A stretch of DNA of 64,000 nt, taken from positions 2,912,037 to 2,976,036 of the forward strand of contig NZ_KQ759763.1 of assembly GCF_001482195.1 (NCBI RefSeq), given 5' to 3'. A program made the translations under genes and the position numbers. Source of the DNA: Luteimonas abyssi. Its GTDB lineage: Bacteria; Pseudomonadota; Gammaproteobacteria; Xanthomonadales; Xanthomonadaceae. Below the pieces are notes generated by a model. That model did not search any database. It was given only the letters and a program-made list of their open reading frames with translations, and was not told the origin of the DNA. Shown one piece after another: positions 59,277 through 64,000 of the stretch; position 1 is the stretch's first letter; every line of letters starts with the position of its first letter.

Positions 59277-59782
59277 GCCGCACCTCCCGCGGCATACGCC
59301 TCGATCGCCTCGACGATGCCGTTGTGCGCGCCGCACCGGCACAGGTTGCCGCTCATGCGTTCGCGGATCTCGTCGCGCGTGAGCCGGGGGCTGGCCGCGA
59401 GATCGGCACTGACGTGACTGGGATCGCCTCGCTGCACTTCCTGCAGCATCGCGAGCGCCGAACACACCTGGCCGGGCGTGCAGTACCCGCACTGGAAGCC
59501 CTCGTGATCGACGAAGGCCTGCTGCAGCGGATGCAGCGCGTCCGCATCATCCGGCGCCAGGCCCTCCACGGTGCGCACCTCGCGTCCGTCAACCTGCACG
59601 GCCAGGGTCAGGCAGGCCAGCACGCGTTCGCCGTCCACCAGCACCGTGCAGGCCCCGCAGGCGCCCTGGTTGCAGCCGAGCTTGGTGCCGGTCAGGTCCA
59701 GGCGGTCGCGCAGGAAGTCGAGCAGGGAGACCCGGGGGTCCCGGGGCGGCGGATACGCCGCGCCGTTGATCGCGATCGCCAT
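59273..59782 (-). CDS. [2Fe-2S] iron-sulfur subunit of molybdenum hydroxylase
   Basis: 169 residues. The plant-ferredoxin cluster uses Cys37, 42, 45 and 57 (CNQGACGACTVLVDGERVLAC). The second cluster uses Cys98, 101, 148 and 150 (QCGYCTPGQ and LCRCG). ATG 59782 has GGAG eight bases upstream. E. coli PaoA has a long Tat leader that brings the complex to the periplasm; here the protein starts directly at the ferredoxin fold, so the complex is probably cytoplasmic. It is the first gene of the three-subunit operon. Confidence 0.95.
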   Translation of the reverse strand: MAIAINGAAYPPPRDPRVSLLDFLRDRLDLTGTKLGCNQGACGACTVLVDGERVLACLTLAVQVDGREVRTVEGLAPDDADALHPLQQAFVDHEGFQCGYCTPGQVCSALAMLQEVQRGDPSHVSADLAASPRLTRDEIRERMSGNLCRCGAHNGIVEAIEAYAAGGAA

Positions 59783-59833
59783 CGTGCATCTCCGTGGGGT
59801 GCGTACACATGCAGGGGATTGCCGCTGCGCCCG

Positions 59834-59861
59834 AAGATACTACGACGGTCGTAATTTTCAA
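59834..59861 (-). promoter_or_regulatory. Promoter with MarR-type operator upstream of the hydroxylase operon
   Basis: On the minus strand: TTGAAA (-35), 16 bases, TATCTT (-10). The spacer contains TACGAC-G-GTCGTA, a perfect palindrome. It is placed between the MarR gene's stop and the operon start, so a bound MarR-type dimer would block RNA polymerase. This is the most probable site for the adjacent regulator. Confidence 0.7.
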
Positions 59862-60292
59862 CCGTCGTGGGTCGCGACCTTCTCGGTCAGCCGGATCAGC
59901 GCCTCCTGCTCCTCCCGGTCCAGCGCCCGCAACATCGCCCGGCACGCTTCGGCATAGGCGAGCTTCTGTGCGTCCGCCTCGGCCAGGCCGGCGTCGGTGG
60001 CGTTCAACGCGATCGCGCGCCGGTTGCCCTCCGGCCGGCGGCGCGCGACCAGACCACGCCGCACCAGGCGATCGGTGGCCGAGGACATCGTGGTCATGGC
60101 GACATCCAGGTAGCGCGCCACGTCGCCGAGCCCGCAATCGGGGTGCTCGACCACGTAGAGCAGGGTCTGCGCTTCCAGCGGATTGAGCGCACGGTGGCCC
60201 GCGGCAGCGGCCTGGGCCACCTTGAAGCGACGGGTGAAGGTATCCATCGCCCGTGCGAGTCGTTCGATCTGGGTTCGGGTGGGTCGGGCCAT
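59858..60292 (-). CDS. MarR-family transcriptional regulator
   Basis: 144 residues. The winged helix shows LNPLEAQTLLYVVEHPDCGLGDVARYLDVAMTTMSSATDRLVRRGLVARRRPEGNRRAIALNATDAG, the full MarR signature, flanked by dimerisation helices. It is immediately upstream of the molybdenum hydroxylase operon on the same strand; its stop codon overlaps the -35 region of that operon's promoter. It probably represses the operon and releases it on binding an aromatic or aldehyde ligand. No metal or Cys switch residues stand out. Confidence 0.94.
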   Translation of the reverse strand: MARPTRTQIERLARAMDTFTRRFKVAQAAAAGHRALNPLEAQTLLYVVEHPDCGLGDVARYLDVAMTTMSSATDRLVRRGLVARRRPEGNRRAIALNATDAGLAEADAQKLAYAEACRAMLRALDREEQEALIRLTEKVATHDG

Positions 60293-60588
60293 GCGGATGG
60301 ATCGGTGGGAAGTCGGGAAGCGGCGCGGAGCGACATGCGTGCCCCGGCCTCGCGTTCATCATACGACGCGCACCTGCGGCACCCGCCTGCCGCGCACGCG
60401 TTGCGCACGCCCCGCGCCCGGCATGCCGATGCCGTGCCCGCAGCGGCCGACGACAGACGGCACGCCCCACGCGCGCGGCCGGGACGGTCAGCGACACCGC
60501 ATCGAATCTGAACCGTCTCCGCGCACCGTCATGCAGGTCCCACCCGACCTGGGCGACGCTTGACCGATCGCTTTTTCGGATCCGCCCC

Positions 60589-61560
60589 ATGCGTCGTACC
60601 GGCCACCACCGCACCGCTCCCCGCCTCCAGTTGCTCGCCATGGCGCTCGCCTGCGTCGTAGCCGCCCCCGCCGGCGCCAACACCGCCGGCACCCCGGCGC
60701 ACACCCTGCCCCTGCGCATGCAGAACGGCCACCCCACCACCGATGTGCTGCTGGGCGACGTGACCACGCCGCTCACCTTCGTCGTCGACAGCGGCGCCGG
60801 CGCCTCCATCGTCGACACCCGCGTCGCCCGCGAATGGGACATCGCCATTCCCGGCGCGGAAGCGGCCGTGGCCCTCGGCGCCACCGGCAGTTCCACCCGG
60901 CTCAAGCCGACCCGCGCCACCACCTGGCGCCTGGGCACGCTGCGCTTCGAACGCCCGGCCGTGCAGAGCGACCTCAGCGCGGTGTGGGCCGGCCAGCCGC
61001 TGGCGGGGATCCTCGGCAACGACGTCACCGCGCAATGGGACACGCGCTGGGATTTCGCCAGCGAACGGCTGCAGTTGTGGACCCCGGGCCAGTTGCCGGC
61101 GTCGCGGCAGGCCAGTTGCCAGGCCAACGCCTCGCCCGGGCGTGCCAGTGCCTTGCAGCAGTTCGCCTTCATGCGCGTGCAGCTGGGCAGTCCCGCCGTC
61201 GACGCCATGGCCATCGTCGACACCGGCGCGTCGCAGACCATCCTCAACCCGGCCGCGGCCGAGGCGCTCGGCCTGCGCCTGGACGGCACCGACCGGCGGG
61301 TGCGCGCCCGCAGCCTCGGCACCCGCGGCGTGGACGGCAACACCGTGCCGGCCTGGCTGCACGACCTGCCCGCGCTCGCCAGCGGCGACTGGCGCCACGG
61401 GCCGTTCGAAGTCCGCATCAGCGACCTGCCGGTGTTCGCCGTGCTCGGCATGGCCGAACAACCCGGGCTGATCCTGGGCAGCGACGCCTTGCGCGACAGC
61501 CAGCTCGACATCCATGCCGGCGCGGCGCAGGTCTGCCTGCGGCGGATGGCGGCGCGCTGA
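60589..61560 (+). CDS. Exported two-lobed aspartyl protease (retropepsin-like)
   Basis: 323 residues. A signal peptide (LQLLAMALACVVAAPAGA) precedes two copies of the aspartic-protease motif: VVDSGAGASIVD with Asp67 and IVDTGASQTILN with Asp211. Each is followed by a hydrophobic-hydrophobic-Gly stretch (AGILGNDV and GLILGSDAL), typical of retroviral-type proteases that normally act as homodimers. Here one chain carries both halves, so a single-chain active site is plausible. It acts probably in the periplasm. Substrates are unknown. Confidence 0.88.
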   Translation: MRRTGHHRTAPRLQLLAMALACVVAAPAGANTAGTPAHTLPLRMQNGHPTTDVLLGDVTTPLTFVVDSGAGASIVDTRVAREWDIAIPGAEAAVALGATGSSTRLKPTRATTWRLGTLRFERPAVQSDLSAVWAGQPLAGILGNDVTAQWDTRWDFASERLQLWTPGQLPASRQASCQANASPGRASALQQFAFMRVQLGSPAVDAMAIVDTGASQTILNPAAAEALGLRLDGTDRRVRARSLGTRGVDGNTVPAWLHDLPALASGDWRHGPFEVRISDLPVFAVLGMAEQPGLILGSDALRDSQLDIHAGAAQVCLRRMAAR

Positions 61561-61623
61561 TGGTCCGAGCGAGCACGGGGGCCGCGCTATGCTCACCGCG
61601 ACCCCCGACCCAAGGACGGCCGC

Positions 61624-62262
61624 TTGCCACACGCACCGCATCCCACCGCACGCCCGCACGCCGCCCCGCTCTCGCCGCGGCTGCGGGCCTTGCTGCCGGT
61701 CCCGCTGCTGCTCGCCCTGGCCGCCTGCGGCGCCGACACCGACCGCTCGGGCGGCGCGCAGGTGCCGCCGTCGCTCGAGGCCCTGCCCGGATGCGACCGC
61801 GTCGCGACCGCCCTCGACGGTTTCCTGAGCGGCTGGACGCTGACCCCCGACAGCGGCCCCTGGGACGACGGCGCCGGCCGCAGCCATGGCGTCTCCTGTG
61901 TCTGGCTGTCGCCCGAGGCCCGGTCCGGGAACCCGTTCGAGGCGATCCAGCTGGCATCGCTGGGCGTCATGACCACCGTCGATCCGCGCATGCAGCCCGA
62001 GGCCGACATCCGCTCGATCGGCTGGGTGGTCGACGATGCCGCGGTCGAGGCCATCGGCGGCCACCTGGTCTATCCGGGCGGGCAGCTCGATTTCGCCACG
62101 CCGCTGGGGCCGGTGTCGCCCCAGATCGTCGTGGACAAGGTCAGCGTGGCCTTCGCCGTCACCGGCGCGATGGTGGTCGACGCCCTGGACGACGACCAGA
62201 CCATGACCCACCGGCGGGCCGTCGACGCCGCCGTCGCGGTGCATCGGCTGATCCAGCGTTAG
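61624..62262 (+). CDS. Hypothetical lipoprotein
   Basis: 212 residues from TTG 61624. The N-terminus is longer than usual before the lipobox LALAACGAD. The mature part includes LEALPGCDRVATALDGFLSGW, GVSCVWLSPEARSGNPFEAIQLASLG and SVAFAVTGAMVVDALD. No enzyme or binding motif is recognised. It lies 63 bases after the protease gene on the same strand and may be expressed with it. An ATGGGC/GCCCAT inverted repeat follows at 62341-62358. Confidence 0.7.
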   Translation: MPHAPHPTARPHAAPLSPRLRALLPVPLLLALAACGADTDRSGGAQVPPSLEALPGCDRVATALDGFLSGWTLTPDSGPWDDGAGRSHGVSCVWLSPEARSGNPFEAIQLASLGVMTTVDPRMQPEADIRSIGWVVDDAAVEAIGGHLVYPGGQLDFATPLGPVSPQIVVDKVSVAFAVTGAMVVDALDDDQTMTHRRAVDAAVAVHRLIQR

Positions 62263-62588
62263 AGCCGCGCGCGGCCGTGTATCCGGCCGTTCCGCGGTCA
62301 CCGACGCCAGAGGCGCCCCGGCCAGGGCCCGGAAAGATGAATGGGCGCCACTGCCCATTTCGACGCCATTCGGGCATCCCGGCCCCGAACTGAGGTATGG
62401 TGCGCGTACTGTTCAAGGCGGGATCACGGTACATCGTGACCCGATGCAGTAGATCACGGGTGCCATGGCCTACCTCGGCCGCTCCAGACGATCCGCTCCA
62501 TCGCTTCGCGTTACCCCTTGCTCGATACAGTCACGGCACCGCGTGTGGCGGGCCGTGCAATCTCAACACCGATTCAAGGAGTAACACC
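62263..62588. other. 326-base leader region of the cold-shock gene
   Basis: No gene is seen. It contains ATGGGC-N6-GCCCAT at 62341-62358, a possible weak stop for the upstream lipoprotein gene, and TCACG-N6-CGTGA at 62424-62439. It presumably also carries the cspA promoter and a long structured 5' untranslated region, as cold-shock genes commonly have. I could not fix the promoter. Confidence 0.45.
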
Positions 62589-62798
62589 ATGTCCAATCGT
62601 CAGACCGGCACCGTCAAGTGGTTCAACGACGCCAAGGGCTTCGGCTTCATCACCCCGGAGAGCGGCGACGACCTGTTCGTCCACTTCCGTTCGATCCAGG
62701 GCAGCGGCTTCAAGTCCCTGCAGGAAGGCCAGAAGGTTTCCTTCGTGGTCGCCCAGGGCCAGAAGGGCCTGCAGGCCGAGGAAGTGCAGGCCGAGTAA
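62589..62798 (+). CDS. cspA: Cold-shock protein, CspA family
   Basis: 69 residues, with AAGGAG at about eight bases. RNA-binding motifs RNP1 (KGFGFI) and RNP2 (LFVHF) are intact, and the start [24 protein letters not shown] is standard. The protein is a single-stranded nucleic-acid chaperone that melts mRNA structure at low temperature or in stationary phase. Whether this copy is cold-induced or constitutive cannot be told. A terminator follows. The gene stands alone. Confidence 0.97.
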   Translation: MSNRQTGTVKWFNDAKGFGFITPESGDDLFVHFRSIQGSGFKSLQEGQKVSFVVAQGQKGLQAEEVQAE

Positions 62799-62836
62799 TC
62801 TCGCCTGAGCGCTTCTCCGCTTGCGGCGAAGACAAG

Positions 62837-62869
62837 AACCCCGGGTGGCGACACCCGGGGTTTTCTTTT
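62837..62869 (+). terminator. Rho-independent terminator after the cold-shock gene
   Basis: AACCCCGGGTG, GCGA, CACCCGGGGTT form an 11-base-pair stem with a 4-base loop, followed by TTCTTTTG. It is a strong intrinsic terminator. Confidence 0.95.
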
Positions 62870-62900
62870 GGGCACGGCCCACCCCACCCGGAGACCCACG

Positions 62901-63152
62901 ATGCGCGACGCATCCACCATCGCCGTGAGCGAGCTGTACCAGGGCATCCGCCACGAGCACTGGCACGGCAAGACCTACCGGCAGTTCTGGACCTGGTTCA
63001 ACGACCGCTGCATCGCAATCGTCGGCGCCGCGGAAGCGGACGAGCTCGATGCGCTGGGCGCGGCACTGCTCGAGGTCCGCGACACCGTCGAGGCCGCGGG
63101 GTACATGGTGCCGTCGGATCGGCTGGACGACGTGATCGACGCGGCGGAATGA
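62901..63152 (+). CDS. Small hypothetical protein
   Basis: 83 residues. GGAG lies eight bases before ATG 62901, after the cold-shock terminator. The sequence begins MRDASTIAVSELYQGIRHEHWHGKTYRQFWTWF and continues with an Ala/Asp/Glu-rich helix. Trp- and His-rich short proteins of this kind are common hypotheticals in Xanthomonadaceae. No function can be given. The codon bias supports it being real. Confidence 0.7.
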   Translation: MRDASTIAVSELYQGIRHEHWHGKTYRQFWTWFNDRCIAIVGAAEADELDALGAALLEVRDTVEAAGYMVPSDRLDDVIDAAE

Positions 63153-63208
63153 CGGCCGGCGCGACCTGACCGCCCCGTCGCTGCGCACGACGGCCGCAAC
63201 GCCCCGCG

Positions 63209-63240
63209 AAAAGACGCAGCACGGCGAACCGCGCTGCGTC
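63209..63240 (-). terminator. Rho-independent terminator of the XAC0095-like gene
   Basis: On the minus strand GACGCAGC-G-CGG, TTCG, CCG-T-GCTGCGTC form an interrupted 11-base-pair stem closed by a TTCG tetraloop, followed by TTTT. It lies 12 bases after the stop codon of the minus-strand gene. Confidence 0.8.
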
Positions 63241-63251
63241 CGTTGCCGCGC

Positions 63252-63953
63252 TCAATGCACGCGTGCGGTGCCGTGTTCGTGTTCGACGGCGGCCCGTGCA
63301 CGTGAACCACGATCCGGCGAGGCATCAGCGCCGAGGTCGTACACGGCCGGCACCTCCCGCACCCGCTCGCCGGTGTTGGCCTTAGTTGCGAGCCGCTGCG
63401 ATGCGATCTCATGGATCATGTCCTTCATCGCGTCCGCGCCATCGAAGATCGCCGCGCCGATCACGACGACGGTGCCGTCCGCGAGATTGTCGCCACCACT
63501 GGCCATCAGCAGATCCCCTTGCGCCCCCAGCAGATCAAGCAGCCGGTTGGCCTCGTCCAGCTGATCCATCGTCATGCCGAACGCGAAGTCTTCGTCGGTC
63601 TTCGCAGCGGAGCCGACGGACTCGACACGGCCGGATGCCATGCCCTCGTCGGTGTCGTCTGCATCCTCGGCCTTCCGCTCCGCAGTGGCCGCCTTGCCCT
63701 TGCCCTTGGCCTCCAACCTCGCCGGCCAGCGCACCAGGTCCAGCACCTGTTGCACCTGTTCGGCCAACAGGTCCAGGCATCCGGCCAACGCGGGGTGATC
63801 GATCTCCGGGCCGTCCTCTTCCTCGTCCACGCGTGGCTCCGCCAGGCGCGACAGGAACTCGATGTGCTGATGCAGCTTGCGCAACCGGAACTGGCCGTCC
63901 TCCGGCAGGAAATAGCCCAACTCGCCGCAATTCTTCGTATCGGACTTCGACAT
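63252..63953 (-). CDS. XAC0095-like hypothetical protein
   Basis: 233 residues. ATG 63953 has GGGAG about seven bases upstream. The N-terminus GYFLPEDGQFRLRKLHQHIEFLSRLAEPR is the XAC0095-like domain, found mainly in Xanthomonadaceae. A Lys/Ala/Glu linker (about 90-115) and a helical centre (DFAFGMTMDQLDEANRLLDLLGAQGDLL) follow, then a region with AVYDLGADASPDRGS. No signal peptide. The function of the domain is unknown; the call supports the taxonomic placement more than a role. Confidence 0.82.
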   Translation of the reverse strand: MSKSDTKNCGELGYFLPEDGQFRLRKLHQHIEFLSRLAEPRVDEEEDGPEIDHPALAGCLDLLAEQVQQVLDLVRWPARLEAKGKGKAATAERKAEDADDTDEGMASGRVESVGSAAKTDEDFAFGMTMDQLDEANRLLDLLGAQGDLLMASGGDNLADGTVVVIGAAIFDGADAMKDMIHEIASQRLATKANTGERVREVPAVYDLGADASPDRGSRARAAVEHEHGTARVH

Positions 63954-64000
63954 CGTCGTCTCCCTCATTCCATGAAGTGCCCGTCCACGGGTGTGGACGG

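Noticed and set aside
1..64000. CRISPR arrays, insertion sequences, prophage genes, rRNA or tRNA
   Set aside because: No direct-repeat arrays with spacers, no transposase or integrase motifs, and no cloverleaf-like segments were noticed on reading.

Overview
The window comes from a high-GC gammaproteobacterium, most likely of the Lysobacteraceae (Xanthomonadaceae; Luteimonas or Lysobacter-like). The evidence is a strong G/C third-position bias, an XAC0095-like protein at the right end, a ygiB/ygiC-type gene pair, a PhoPQ-like system flanked by PepSY proteins, and many small lipoproteins of the kind seen in that family. I see no rRNA, tRNA, insertion sequence, phage, CRISPR array or replication origin. 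The sequence opens inside an alcohol dehydrogenase gene; all other genes are complete.

Left part (1-8.2 kb): a truncated zinc alcohol dehydrogenase, then a tightly coupled four-gene cell-surface polysaccharide operon (family 2 glycosyltransferase, polysaccharide pyruvyl transferase, GT39-type membrane glycosyltransferase, LPG-synthase-like flippase), faced by a nitroreductase-like gene. 8.2-22.7 kb: housekeeping and stress enzymes, many exported (FKBP isomerase, DUF885 peptidase-like protein, YhiN-type flavoprotein, FMN reductase, SDR, aldo/keto reductase, PQQ sugar dehydrogenase, alpha/beta hydrolase, glycoside hydrolase, dienelactone hydrolase). 22.7-28.8 kb: PepSY, PhoP-like regulator and PhoQ-like kinase in an operon, a divergent second PepSY gene, a large lipoprotein hydrolase and a MarR-GNAT fusion regulator. 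29.1-32.4 kb: an outer-membrane beta-barrel next to a BetT-type BCCT transporter, closed by a clear terminator. 32.6-38.4 kb: a complete RND efflux operon (adaptor, pump, outer-membrane factor) with a perfect palindromic operator upstream and no repressor gene nearby.

38.6-42.5 kb: arylamine N-acetyltransferase, glutathionylspermidine synthase-like (ygiC) and DUF1190 (ygiB) genes, and an unknown membrane protein. 42.6-47.2 kb is the most unusual part. A three-gene minus-strand set encodes, in transcription order, a toxin with a C-terminal bacterial RNase A-like (CdiA-CT type) domain, an overlapping CdiI_2-type immunity protein, and a 1057-residue protein with duplicated N-terminal repeats that resembles HrpK/HrpF/NopX translocator-like proteins. 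No CdiA, VgrG, PAAR, Rhs or secretion-apparatus gene accompanies them, so the delivery route is unknown.

47.2-53.6 kb: a LysR regulator divergent from a RidA-family gene; a MerR regulator sharing a mercury-type operator/promoter with a glutaredoxin-MauE fusion gene; an AraC regulator; and an ADP/ATP-carrier-like MFS protein. 53.6-56 kb: hypothetical genes plus a decayed, internally deleted copy of one of them. 56-60.3 kb: a three-subunit molybdenum hydroxylase operon (XDH/PaoABC type) downstream of a MarR gene whose probable operator lies inside the operon promoter. 60.6-64 kb: a two-lobed aspartyl protease, a lipoprotein, a cold-shock protein with terminator, a small hypothetical protein and the XAC0095-like protein.

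All functional statements rest on reading the translated sequences and recalling family motifs; no database search was possible.
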